Shown: positions 27,086 to 35,480 of the stretch, in pieces
Layout of the letters: each line of letters starts with the position of its first letter
Position numbering within the stretch: position 1 is the first letter of the stretch
Assembly: GCF_023556315.2 (NCBI RefSeq)
Contig: NZ_CP116221.1
Location: forward strand, 2,305,001 to 2,369,000
DNA length: 64,000 nucleotides
Direction: 5' to 3'
Source of the DNA: Psychroserpens ponticola
GTDB lineage: Bacteria > Bacteroidota > Bacteroidia > Flavobacteriales > Flavobacteriaceae
Notes under the pieces: model-generated
What the model was told of the DNA's origin: nothing
The model's database searches: none
Seen by the model: the letters and a program-made list of their open reading frames with translations, nothing else
Position numbers and translations under genes: made by a program

Positions 27086-28093
27086 TTATGCCATTGGGTG
27101 TCTAAATGACGCTGAATATCGTCCAGTTACATAATGTTCTAATTGTCGTTCAATATCACCAAGTAAACTACTAGCTCCAAACCTAAATAAATCTGGATTT
27201 AACCATTCATCACCAAGTTCTTCCTTAATTAAAACCAACCAATTGATTGCTTGTTTCGCTTTACCAATTCCACCTGCTGGTTTAAAACCAACTTTATATC
27301 CTGTTAATTCATGATACTCTCTAATAGTTCTAATCATTACAAGGCTTACAGGAATTGTTGCATTCACTGGCTCTTTTCCTGTACTCGTTTTTATAAAATC
27401 TGAACCAGCCATCATGCTAACCCAACTTGCCTTGGCAACTTTCGTATATGTTGGGATTTCTCCAGTAGCTAATATGGTTTTCATATGGGCATCACCACAA
27501 GCTTTTCTACATGCAGATACTTCATCATATAATGTTTTCCAATCTGATCGTAATACCAAATCTCTACTAACTACGATGTCTATTTCAGTTGCACCAGCAG
27601 CTACAGATAATTCTATTTGCTTTAACCGTTCCTTAAGAGGAATATTACCAGCTGGAAATCCTGTTGATACAGCAGCAATTGGTATTGCACTACCTTTTAA
27701 ACCTTTTTTAGCATCCTTAATAAAGTTATGATAAACACAAACTGCTCCTGTTTGGATATTTGCATCTTTCATTCCCATAGACTCTAATATGTCTAATCTT
27801 ATTGGCGATTTTGCTTTTGCACAAAGTCTCAATACATTACTTTCGGTATCATCACCAGAAAGTGTCGTTAAATCGATACAACTCACAGCTTTTAACAACC
27901 AAGCCGCTTGCCATTCCTTCTTAACAGACCTTCTTCCACTTAATGTAGCAGCACGTCTTTCAACAGCACTTCTATTTACATTTATATCTTCAAATAGACT
28001 TGAATCAAATGGAATACCATCGTTTCGTTGATGCAGAGATTTCTGCGTCTTATTTGATGTCTTATTCTTCACCTTCATTTTTGTATTACTCAT
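27086..28093 (-). CDS. deoC: Deoxyribose-phosphate aldolase, long form
   Basis: The 335-residue DeoC has a roughly 70-residue N-terminal extension before CIDLTTLSG, like the longer animal and some bacterial enzymes. The Schiff-base lysine is Lys235 (DFIKTSTGK), with Asp172 in TEIDIVV and KPAGGIG near the end. It lies directly between deoA and the ALDH gene, so it is probably the main aldolase of this pathway. It differs strongly in length and sequence from the 221-residue DeoC nearby, so the two are unlikely to be recent duplicates. Confidence 0.95.
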   Translation of the reverse strand: MSNTKMKVKNKTSNKTQKSLHQRNDGIPFDSSLFEDINVNRSAVERRAATLSGRRSVKKEWQAAWLLKAVSCIDLTTLSGDDTESNVLRLCAKAKSPIRLDILESMGMKDANIQTGAVCVYHNFIKDAKKGLKGSAIPIAAVSTGFPAGNIPLKERLKQIELSVAAGATEIDIVVSRDLVLRSDWKTLYDEVSACRKACGDAHMKTILATGEIPTYTKVAKASWVSMMAGSDFIKTSTGKEPVNATIPVSLVMIRTIREYHELTGYKVGFKPAGGIGKAKQAINWLVLIKEELGDEWLNPDLFRFGASSLLGDIERQLEHYVTGRYSASFRHPMA

Positions 28094-28147
28094 ACAATTA
28101 TTCGTTTAGTTTTATTCTATTTATAAAAATAACAATTCTTAAAGAAT

Positions 28148-29446
28148 TTACCTTACTGTTTTAAGGATTAATGGGTTTGCTAAAGGTTTTTTATCAGCAA
28201 ATTTATAGGCTAAAGTCATTAGTTCATTTGCTTTTTCAAAAGAGCCTTCATCATTGGAAAATAATTCAGCAAGTGAATCCCCTTTATTTACAAAATCTCC
28301 TATTTTCTTTTTTAGCACAATTCCAGCTCCAAAATCAATATTACTGGTTTTTGTTTCTCTACCTGCTCCAAGTTTTACTGAAGCTAAGCCTACGTCGAGT
28401 GCATTTAATTCACTTATATAACCTTGATGTTCGCTTTTGTAAGTTCTTGAATATTTAGTACTTGGCAATTGATCTGTATTTTCTACAGAATTAACATCGC
28501 CTCCTTGAGCTTTTACAAATTCTTTAAATTTATCAAATGCTTTTCCAGAGCTAATCAAGGTCTTTAATTTTTCTACAGCTTCCTCGTGATTTTTAGAAAC
28601 GTTTCCTAAGACTAACATATGTCCACCTAATTCTAAACAGAGATCTGTTAAATCTTTTGGTCCTTTCCCTTTTAATGTATCAATAGCTTCTTTTACTTCT
28701 AGAGCATTTCCAATAGTATACCCAAGAGGTTCGCTCATTGAAGTAATTACAGCAATGACATTTCTATTCATCTTTTCGCCAATGTTAATCATCACTTTAG
28801 CCAATTCTTCAGCATCTTCAAGTGTTTTCATAAATGCACCATAACCAACTTTAAGATCAAGAACAATAGCATCTGCTCCACAAGCTAATTTTTTGCTCAT
28901 AATACTAGACGCGATTAAAGACATATTATTTACGGTTCCAGTAACATCTCTCAGCGCATATAGTTTTTTATCTGCTGGAACTAAATTTGCATTTTGTCCA
29001 CAAACAGCAATATTATGTTTTTTTACATTTTCTATAAATTCTTCTCTAGACATATCGACAGATAACCCTTTTATAGATTCCATCTTATCTAAAGTACCAC
29101 CAGTATGTCCAAGTCCGCGTCCAGACATCTTAGCAACAGGAACACCTGCAGCTGCCACTAATGGTGCCAGTACCAAAGTGGTTTTATCACCAACTCCTCC
29201 AGTACTATGTTTATCCACTTTAATACCTTCAATTTGGGATAAATCAATTAATTCACCTGATCGCATCATCAAATCAGTCAAAATAGCAGTTTCAGTACTA
29301 TTCATTCCTTTAAAATAAACAGCCATTAAAAAAGCAGAAATTTGATAATCAGGAATTTCTCCAGAAATAAACCCATCAATAATTGATGTTAATTCCTTTT
29401 TATTTAGCTCAAGACCTTTACGTTTTTTAACTATTAATTCAACCAT
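28148..29446 (-). CDS. deoA: Thymidine (pyrimidine-nucleoside) phosphorylase
   Basis: The 432-residue enzyme belongs to the thymidine/pyrimidine-nucleoside phosphorylase family, which splits thymidine, deoxyuridine or uridine with phosphate. The family signature KVDKHSTGGVGDKTTL and the SGRGLGHTGGTLDK phosphate/substrate segment are intact, and the C-terminal PYNP_C domain is present. It is the first gene of the minus-strand catabolic operon. Substrate range (thymidine only or uridine too) cannot be decided here. Confidence 0.96.
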   Translation of the reverse strand: MVELIVKKRKGLELNKKELTSIIDGFISGEIPDYQISAFLMAVYFKGMNSTETAILTDLMMRSGELIDLSQIEGIKVDKHSTGGVGDKTTLVLAPLVAAAGVPVAKMSGRGLGHTGGTLDKMESIKGLSVDMSREEFIENVKKHNIAVCGQNANLVPADKKLYALRDVTGTVNNMSLIASSIMSKKLACGADAIVLDLKVGYGAFMKTLEDAEELAKVMINIGEKMNRNVIAVITSMSEPLGYTIGNALEVKEAIDTLKGKGPKDLTDLCLELGGHMLVLGNVSKNHEEAVEKLKTLISSGKAFDKFKEFVKAQGGDVNSVENTDQLPSTKYSRTYKSEHQGYISELNALDVGLASVKLGAGRETKTSNIDFGAGIVLKKKIGDFVNKGDSLAELFSNDEGSFEKANELMTLAYKFADKKPLANPLILKTVR

Positions 29447-29533
29447 AGTTGTGATATAATACGCTACATAAGTAGCATTTATACAAAGTTCAAAAAAAAA
29501 AGTCTAAAATAAAATGAAGTAGATTATCAAAAA

Positions 29534-29553
29534 ATGTTAATCTAGATTAACAT
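29534..29553 (-). terminator. 20-bp perfect palindrome followed by a T run; terminator of the Crp-like gene or operator of deoA
   Basis: ATGTTAATCTAGATTAACAT is perfectly self-complementary and starts six bases after the stop codon of the Crp/Fnr-type gene. On the minus strand it is followed by six T, so it could fold as an 8-bp stem with a CTAG loop and terminate. It lacks the usual GC-rich stem and also sits about 90 bases upstream of deoA, so an operator role is equally open. Confidence 0.5.
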
Positions 29554-29558
29554 GATGA

Positions 29559-30140
29559 TTATAGGTTGGTGTTTTTGATCTTACTTAAGAACTCTTTAGT
29601 AATACCAAGGTATGAAGCAACCATGTATTGTGGAATGCGTTTTTCAATTTCAGGATAGAGTTTTGTAAATTGTATATATTGATCTTTAGCAGAAAGACTA
29701 AACGTGGAAACAATTCTTTTCTGAGAAGCTACAAACGCTTGCTCTAAAATTAATCTAAAAAAGCGTTCTAATTTGGGTACTGCTTTGAATAAGTCTTCCT
29801 GATCTTCAAATGATAATTGTATCAATTCAGTATCTTCAATACATTGTACATTATAATCTGAAGGTTTTTGAGACACAAAACTTCCAATTTCAGAAGCCCA
29901 CCAATTTTCAATTGAAAACATTACAATATGCTCTTCTCCATTATCGTCAACATAAAACGTTCTAGAACAACCAGAAATTATAAAACCACTATTTCGACAA
30001 ACATCACCTTGTTGCACTACATATTGTCCTTTTAAATACTTTCGGATTGACACTTTAGAAAGTATGATTTCCTTATCTTCTTCAGACAGCGCAACGTAAT
30101 TATTTATGAAGTTTATAAAATATTGTGATTTTTCTTCCAT
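29559..30140 (-). CDS. Crp/Fnr family transcriptional regulator
   Basis: The 193-residue protein has an N-terminal cyclic-nucleotide-binding-type beta-roll (KGQYVVQQGDVCRNSGFI; RTFYVDDNGEEHIVMF) and a C-terminal winged helix with HTH YMVASYLGITKEFLSKI. There is no N-terminal cysteine cluster, so it is not an oxygen-sensing Fnr, and the effector is unknown. It lies just upstream of the deoA operon on the same strand and may regulate it, which is inference from position. Confidence 0.9.
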   Translation of the reverse strand: MEEKSQYFINFINNYVALSEEDKEIILSKVSIRKYLKGQYVVQQGDVCRNSGFIISGCSRTFYVDDNGEEHIVMFSIENWWASEIGSFVSQKPSDYNVQCIEDTELIQLSFEDQEDLFKAVPKLERFFRLILEQAFVASQKRIVSTFSLSAKDQYIQFTKLYPEIEKRIPQYMVASYLGITKEFLSKIKNTNL

Positions 30141-30253
30141 GGCATAAATGTATTAAAAAGGATATAAATTATTCTTCGTAAACACATCAAATTCAGAACT
30201 AAGTAATCTTTTATTTTAACAAACATTTTTGGCTGTTCATCAATTAACTATGT

Positions 30254-30261
30254 TATATTTG
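30254..30261 (+). promoter_or_regulatory. Promoter -7 element (TATATTTG) of the 30.3-kb gene pair
   Basis: TATATTTG fits TAnnTTTG, with a TTTTTG run 22 bases upstream that can serve as the -33 element. It would drive the small secreted-protein gene and the histidine phosphatase gene after it. Confidence 0.5.
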
Positions 30262-30289
30262 AGAGTTATCAATCATAATTGCATTTTAA

Positions 30290-30586
30290 ATGAAAACGGT
30301 TTATCTAGTTCTACTTACCATTTTAATTACTATTCCTTCCTTTTCTCAAAAAAACACAAATGATTCAGAAATAAAATCAGAATCATGTACACCTAATTAT
30401 TTCACACAAAAAGATCGTATTCATATTAAATTTGAAAAAATTTATCCTAAATCTCAATTATTATCATTAGACATGGAAACATGTAAACAAGATCCCATCA
30501 AAATTGAAGTTGTAGAAACATTCAATTCTCAAATAATAGCAACACTTTATCTTTTACAAAATAGTAATAAACTCAATCGTAATTAA
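30290..30586 (+). CDS. Small secreted protein, function unknown
   Basis: The 98-residue product has a clear signal peptide (MKTVYLVLLTILITIPSFSQ) and a short, lysine-rich mature part of about 78 residues with two cysteines (SESCTP, ETCKQD) that could form a disulfide. No domain is recognised. It sits ten bases ahead of a secreted histidine phosphatase gene and shares its promoter, so the two may act together in the periplasm. Confidence 0.6.
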   Translation: MKTVYLVLLTILITIPSFSQKNTNDSEIKSESCTPNYFTQKDRIHIKFEKIYPKSQLLSLDMETCKQDPIKIEVVETFNSQIIATLYLLQNSNKLNRN

Positions 30587-30596
30587 TATTATTTAA

Positions 30597-31106
30597 ATGA
30601 AATACTTTCTAATCCTGGCCTTTGCTTTAAGTTTTATAATTCCAGTAAAAGCGCAAGAACAAACAAAACCTTCAACAACAACTTACTATTTAATTCGTCA
30701 TGCAGAAAAAGATAGAAGCGATACAACCAATAAAAACCCTAATCTAAACGACGCAGGAACTAAAAGAGCGGAAAATTGGAGCAAAGTTTTTGAACACATC
30801 GATTTTGATGCTGTGTATTCAACTAAATATTATAGAACATATGAAACCGCTAATCCAACTGCTAAAACTAAAGGATTAGAGATTCAATTTTATGATCCAA
30901 GACAATTATATTCTGAAGAATTTGCTGAAGAAACTTATGGTAAAACCGTTTTAGTTGTTGGTCATAGTAATACAACTCCAGCTTTTGTAAATGCTATTTT
31001 AGGTGAAAAAAAATATGAAAATATAAACGACAATGATAACAGTTATTTATTTATCGTAACGATTTCTGAAGGCCATAAAATCGATCAGGTCCTAAAAATC
31101 AATTAA
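30597..31106 (+). CDS. Secreted histidine phosphatase (SixA/phosphoglycerate mutase-like)
   Basis: The 169-residue protein has a signal peptide (cleavage after VKAQ) and the histidine phosphatase core: YLIRHAEKD with nucleophile His35, LNDAGTKRAENW, YSTKYYRTYETA, and the second His123 in VVGHSNTTP. It most resembles the short SixA-like branch, but the signal peptide places it in the periplasm, so cytoplasmic phospho-histidine proteins are unlikely substrates. Its 3' end overlaps the convergent lipoprotein gene by eight bases. Confidence 0.85.
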   Translation: MKYFLILAFALSFIIPVKAQEQTKPSTTTYYLIRHAEKDRSDTTNKNPNLNDAGTKRAENWSKVFEHIDFDAVYSTKYYRTYETANPTAKTKGLEIQFYDPRQLYSEEFAEETYGKTVLVVGHSNTTPAFVNAILGEKKYENINDNDNSYLFIVTISEGHKIDQVLKIN

Positions 31107-31845
31107 CAGTTACATTCATTAATTCAATTTTAGATAGCAGTTTTAGTTGTCCGTTTTCAAATAATTTTGGCAATTCTGAAAGAGGAACAGTAGCATCTAT
31201 CGGTTTATAATTGTTATAGTCTATAAATCGAACCTCATTAATATAGCGTTCGTTATATGCTTCCCTGAAACGCACACCTATTCCATCATCTTCAGCATAA
31301 GAATACGCGAGATAATCCAATTCGAAAGTTTTTGTATCTATCCAATATAAAAATACATCTTCATAATCTTCTCCACCTCCATCTTGGTTGAAAGTGACTT
31401 TTACTGTATGGTAGGTTTGTCCATTAATTTCAACATCATTCAAAAGTGATTTGTTAACCGCTTTATCATTCAATCCATAAGGCAAAATTGAAAAATAATG
31501 TACCGAATTCACAGAAGCTGAATATTTTACTTTCATAGAATCTTCAACAATAACAGGTGTCATATTACCTGTAAATCGTTCAAAACCATCATTTGTCAAA
31601 ACATCAAAAATGGAATCTTTATTTGCTGTAACAGTTAAGCGATTTAATAAAAACCTTCCATCATTTCTAATTGCAGAATAGTGTTTGTCTCTAAAATCAA
31701 AATCAATAATAGAAGACGTAATTTTGTCTCCTCCTGAATGCTTTATAGCTGTATTGATAATTAATTCAGCGGATGGTTTTTCTGTTTCAACGTTTTTACA
31801 ATTCAGAAGAAAAAAAGATAGAATTCCTAATATTACATATTTCAT
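31099..31845 (-). CDS. Putative lipoprotein, DUF6503-like
   Basis: The 248-residue product has a lipoprotein signal with lipobox LLNC (Cys16). The mature part begins with AIKHSGGDKI and is rich in paired beta strands (DFDFRDKHYSAIR, TYHTVKVTFNQDGGGEDYEDVFLYWID), a LolA/outer-membrane-lipoprotein-carrier-like pattern. It resembles a conserved flavobacterial family that I believe is called DUF6503; that name is from memory and unchecked. Similar proteins are sometimes mislabelled as enzymes. Function is unknown. Confidence 0.7.
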   Translation of the reverse strand: MKYVILGILSFFLLNCKNVETEKPSAELIINTAIKHSGGDKITSSIIDFDFRDKHYSAIRNDGRFLLNRLTVTANKDSIFDVLTNDGFERFTGNMTPVIVEDSMKVKYSASVNSVHYFSILPYGLNDKAVNKSLLNDVEINGQTYHTVKVTFNQDGGGEDYEDVFLYWIDTKTFELDYLAYSYAEDDGIGVRFREAYNERYINEVRFIDYNNYKPIDATVPLSELPKLFENGQLKLLSKIELMNVTVN

Positions 31846-31904
31846 TTTGGCATATTTGATTCTTAAGTCGTAAAACTAATTCTTTAATAACAGTTAAAAA
31901 TAAT

Positions 31905-31912
31905 TACCTTTG
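31905..31912 (+). promoter_or_regulatory. smpB promoter -7 element (TACCTTTG)
   Basis: TACCTTTG matches TAnnTTTG and ends five bases before the smpB ATG, implying a leaderless or nearly leaderless mRNA. Confidence 0.6.
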
Positions 31913-31917
31913 TTCTC

Positions 31918-32376
31918 ATGCAAAAACCAGTAAATATAAAGAACAAAAAAGCAAAGTTTGAGTACGAGATTCTAGATACGTACACAGCTGGTATTGTATT
32001 AACTGGAACTGAAATCAAATCCATTAGAGAAAGTCAAGCATCAATTGCTGAAAGCTTTTGTGAGTTTAATGATAAAGGTGAATTATTCGTTATAAACATG
32101 ACCATTCAAGAATATGTTTATGGCAATTATTACAATCATAAACCAAAGGCTGAACGTAAATTACTACTTAATAAACGTGAACTCAAAAAACTTGAGAAAG
32201 AGGTTAACGTTAAAGGCAATTCAATTATTCCGTTGCGATTATTTGTAAATGAAAAAGGGCTGGCCAAACTAGACATTGCTTTAGGAAAAGGAAAAAAGTT
32301 ATTCGATAAACGTGATACCATTAAAGATCGCGATAATAAACGAGATTTAGATCGTATCAAAAAAATTTATAACTAA
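31918..32376 (+). CDS. smpB: SsrA-binding protein SmpB
   Basis: The 152-residue cytoplasmic protein binds tmRNA and is needed for trans-translation rescue of stalled ribosomes. It has the family landmarks [44 protein letters not shown] and the basic C-terminal tail ([14 protein letters not shown]) that enters the ribosomal A site. Length is normal. The ssrA gene itself was not seen in this window. The start codon is five bases after the promoter -7 element. Confidence 0.97.
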   Translation: MQKPVNIKNKKAKFEYEILDTYTAGIVLTGTEIKSIRESQASIAESFCEFNDKGELFVINMTIQEYVYGNYYNHKPKAERKLLLNKRELKKLEKEVNVKGNSIIPLRLFVNEKGLAKLDIALGKGKKLFDKRDTIKDRDNKRDLDRIKKIYN

Positions 32377-32471
32377 AGTCATCTTTTTGGCATCGTAATT
32401 GTGTGAAAACATTTAACAATTACAATAGTTTTATTTATGATTGTTTAACAACCTCAATTTGTTAAAATGTC

Positions 32472-32530
32472 TAAGTTTGACAATTGTAAGGCAACCTTTT
32501 TAATAAAAAGTACGTCTTTATAATAAAGAC
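32472..32530 (+). promoter_or_regulatory. Putative promoter element and palindrome upstream of the DUF5686 gene
   Basis: TAAGTTTG (32472-32479) fits the TAnnTTTG element. About 35 bases downstream, GTCTTTATAATAAAGAC (32514-32530) is symmetric except at its central base; it would lie in the leader and could be an operator. Confidence 0.35.
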
Positions 32531-32550
32531 ACCATCAATCAATCAACCAT

Positions 32551-35019
32551 ATGAAAAAAATACGTCTCACCACACTTACATTATTATATGCATTTGTTTC
32601 ATTTTCACAAATTAAAGGAACCGTTGCAGATACGAACAGCAAGCCCTTGCCATTTGTAAATATCTTTATCGAAAACACATACAAAGGCACAACCAGTAAT
32701 GAAGAAGGAATTTATGAACTCAACATTTCAAAACCGGATACTTATACGGTTGTATTTCAGTTTTTAGGTTATAAAACAGTCAAAAAAACGGTGACCATTG
32801 AATCGTTTCCATTTAATCTTGATGCTGTTTTAGCTGACGAAGAAATCTCTTTAAATGAAGTCGTTGTTACTGCTGGAGAAAATCCAGCCAATATTATTAT
32901 AAGACAAGCCATTGCAAAGCGAAAAGAAAATCTTGAAAAAATTAAAAGCTATAAAGCCGATTTTTATTCTCGTGGATTAATTAGAATTAAAGATGCTCCT
33001 GAAAAAATTCTCGGACAAGAGGTTGGAGATCTTGGTGGTGGTTTAGATTCTACTCGAAGTGGTGTGATCTATTTATCTGAAACCATATCAAAACTTGAAT
33101 TTTTAAGGCCAAATAAGCTTAAAGAAAAAATTGTGGCATCTAAAGTAAGTGGCGATGACAAAGGATTTAGCTTTAATAATGCTATTGATGTAGAATTTGA
33201 TTTATACTACAATACCATCGAACTTGGAAATCAAATCATTTCTCCAATTGCGAACAATGCATTTGGATATTATCGTTATACTTTAGAAGGTGTTTTCTAT
33301 GATGACAGAGGGCATTTAATCAATAAAATTAAAGCGACACCTCGTCGTAAAAATGATCCTGTCTTCGAAGGGTTTATTTATATTGTAGAAGATCAATGGA
33401 CCATCTACGCTGCCGAACTAGATATTACTGGTATTCAAGCGCGACTTCCAGCAGTTGACAAAGTGAAAATTACTCAAAATTTCGCGTATTCTGAACAAGG
33501 AAACCTTTGGACTAAAATTTCTCAAAATATAGATTTCAAATACGGCTTATTTGGAATAAAAGGAGATGGTCGTTTTACAGCTGTTTATAGTAATTATGTG
33601 ATTAATCCAGGCTTAACACGTAAAGATTTCAGTAGAGAAATAGTCTCTTTTGCAGATGAAGCTAATAAAAAAGATTCTACATTTTGGACAGCAGTGAGAC
33701 CTGTTCCATTAACTGATGAAGAAATCACTGACTATATCAAAAAGGATAGCATTCAAATTGTAAAAGATTCAAAAGTTTATAAAGACTCTGTAGATCAGGT
33801 TAATAACAAATTCAAATTTAGCAATATTATTGGTGGTTATACGTACAGTAATACTTACGAAAACTGGCGTGCAGGCATTACGTCTCCAATTGAAGCAATT
33901 AGTTTTAATACAGTGCAAGGCTGGAATGGAAATGTTGGTGGTTTTTACACCAAAAGCTTTGACGATTATAAGCGTTATTTTTCAGTAAATGGAAACATAA
34001 ATTATGGTTTTAGCGATCATCGTTTGCGTGGTACATTATCTACAACGTATAAATTTAATGATACAAGTCGACCATTTTTAACTGTTTCTGGTGGAATTGA
34101 AGCTGCACAATTTAATGCTTCAAATCCAATTTCTAGATTTGAAAATACGATAGCATCGTTATACTTTGAAGATAATTATATGAAGCTTTACGATCGAAGT
34201 TTTGTTGAAGCTAACTTTTCTGAAGAGTTATTTAATGGATTTAGATTTTACACAACCTTAAGTTATGAAAGACGTAAAGCGCTTTTTAATACTTCTGAAC
34301 AAGTATTTTTTCCTGAAGATGACGATGTGTACACAAGTAACAATCCGTTGAGTGAATCGGCATATGGTATTGCACCTTTTGAAACTCATAACATTGTTAA
34401 ATTAAATGTGTTGGCACGAATTAATTTCGGACAAGAATATTTGAGTTATCCTGATAGTAAATACAACATTACTAAAGATAAAAATCCAACAGTATTACTT
34501 GGCTATGAAAAAGGATTAGGAGCAACAAATGATGATTATAATTTTGATCAAGTAAAAGCAAGAGTGTATCAATCCTTTAATGTCTCAAACAAAGGGCGAT
34601 TTAGCTATAATATTAGAGCTGGAAAATTCTTTAATGCGGATGACATTTCCTTTGTAGATTTTCAACATTTTAACGGAAACCAAATTCATTTCAGTCAGCA
34701 AGGCAACTATACAGATGTCTTTAATAATCTAGGATATTATGATTTAAGCACAAATGATTCTTATTTAGAAATGCATGCTGAACATGATTTTAACGGGTTT
34801 ATTTTAAGTAGAATTCCGTTATTGAAAAAACTGAATTTTAATTTGGTAGTTGGTGCTCATGCTTTAGCAACTCCAAACAACAAACCATATCAAGAATATA
34901 CCATTGGTTTAGACAATATTGGATGGGGAAAATGGCGTTTCTTACGTGTAGATTATGTACGTTCTTACCAAAGTGGTTTTGTAAGTGATGCTGTTTTATT
35001 TGGACTAAAATTCTTTTAA
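32551..35019 (+). CDS. DUF5686 / carboxypeptidase-regulatory-like outer membrane protein
   Basis: The 822-residue protein has a signal peptide (cleavage near SFSQ), a CarboxypepD_reg-like domain at about 20-110 (IKGTVADTNSKPLPFVNIFIENTYKG region, Ig-like plug-associated fold), and a long DUF5686 portion made of amphipathic strands that should form an outer-membrane beta-barrel, ending in an aromatic (GLKFF). It looks like a TonB-receptor relative without a proper plug. It is a conserved Bacteroidetes protein of unknown substrate. A small Coa1-like gene follows 12 bases later, possibly co-transcribed. Confidence 0.9.
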   Translation: MKKIRLTTLTLLYAFVSFSQIKGTVADTNSKPLPFVNIFIENTYKGTTSNEEGIYELNISKPDTYTVVFQFLGYKTVKKTVTIESFPFNLDAVLADEEISLNEVVVTAGENPANIIIRQAIAKRKENLEKIKSYKADFYSRGLIRIKDAPEKILGQEVGDLGGGLDSTRSGVIYLSETISKLEFLRPNKLKEKIVASKVSGDDKGFSFNNAIDVEFDLYYNTIELGNQIISPIANNAFGYYRYTLEGVFYDDRGHLINKIKATPRRKNDPVFEGFIYIVEDQWTIYAAELDITGIQARLPAVDKVKITQNFAYSEQGNLWTKISQNIDFKYGLFGIKGDGRFTAVYSNYVINPGLTRKDFSREIVSFADEANKKDSTFWTAVRPVPLTDEEITDYIKKDSIQIVKDSKVYKDSVDQVNNKFKFSNIIGGYTYSNTYENWRAGITSPIEAISFNTVQGWNGNVGGFYTKSFDDYKRYFSVNGNINYGFSDHRLRGTLSTTYKFNDTSRPFLTVSGGIEAAQFNASNPISRFENTIASLYFEDNYMKLYDRSFVEANFSEELFNGFRFYTTLSYERRKALFNTSEQVFFPEDDDVYTSNNPLSESAYGIAPFETHNIVKLNVLARINFGQEYLSYPDSKYNITKDKNPTVLLGYEKGLGATNDDYNFDQVKARVYQSFNVSNKGRFSYNIRAGKFFNADDISFVDFQHFNGNQIHFSQQGNYTDVFNNLGYYDLSTNDSYLEMHAEHDFNGFILSRIPLLKKLNFNLVVGAHALATPNNKPYQEYTIGLDNIGWGKWRFLRVDYVRSYQSGFVSDAVLFGLKFF

Positions 35020-35031
35020 AAACATAAGGTT

Positions 35032-35475
35032 TTGACAACTAATTTGATAAGACAAAAAAATTGGTTACAAATGTATTGGAAATGGCTTGTTCCAACAATT
35101 GTTATGATTTTATTATTAGTTATTTTCTTTTCTTCAGGAATGAATAAAGTTGCATCAGATTTAACAATAGCGTATTCAGATACTGAATTATATAATAATG
35201 CTCTAGAAAAAGTGAAAGCAAATGAATCTGCTCTTAATATTTTAGGAGAGATTCAACCTATTGACAAACTTGCTATTTTAGAGGGTCAAGCTAACTATTC
35301 TGAAGATAATTCTTCTGTAAAAACGTCCATAAGAATTGTTGGAACCAAAGGAAATGCTAAATTAGATATCATTGCAAATAAAGTGAAAAATGATTGGGTT
35401 TATAAAACTATCAACATAAGAATTAAAAAACCGAAAGACAAAAAGCAAACTATAGTTATTGTTTCAGAAAACTAA
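35032..35475 (+). CDS. Coa1-like small membrane protein
   Basis: The 147-residue protein has one transmembrane helix near residues 18-36 (WLVPTIVMILLLVIFF) and a soluble beta-rich domain with GEIQPIDKLAILEGQANYS, resembling the cytochrome c oxidase assembly factor Coa1 family fold. A real role in oxidase assembly is not supported by neighbours. No ATG precedes the helix; the TTG start is used, and ATG at codon 14 would still leave the helix intact, so the start is uncertain. Confidence 0.75.
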   Translation: MTTNLIRQKNWLQMYWKWLVPTIVMILLLVIFFSSGMNKVASDLTIAYSDTELYNNALEKVKANESALNILGEIQPIDKLAILEGQANYSEDNSSVKTSIRIVGTKGNAKLDIIANKVKNDWVYKTINIRIKKPKDKKQTIVIVSEN

Positions 35476-35480
35476 AAGCC

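Noticed and set aside
29559-30140. Crp-like gene as an oxygen-sensing Fnr.
   Set aside because: No N-terminal cysteine cluster for an iron-sulfur centre is present.
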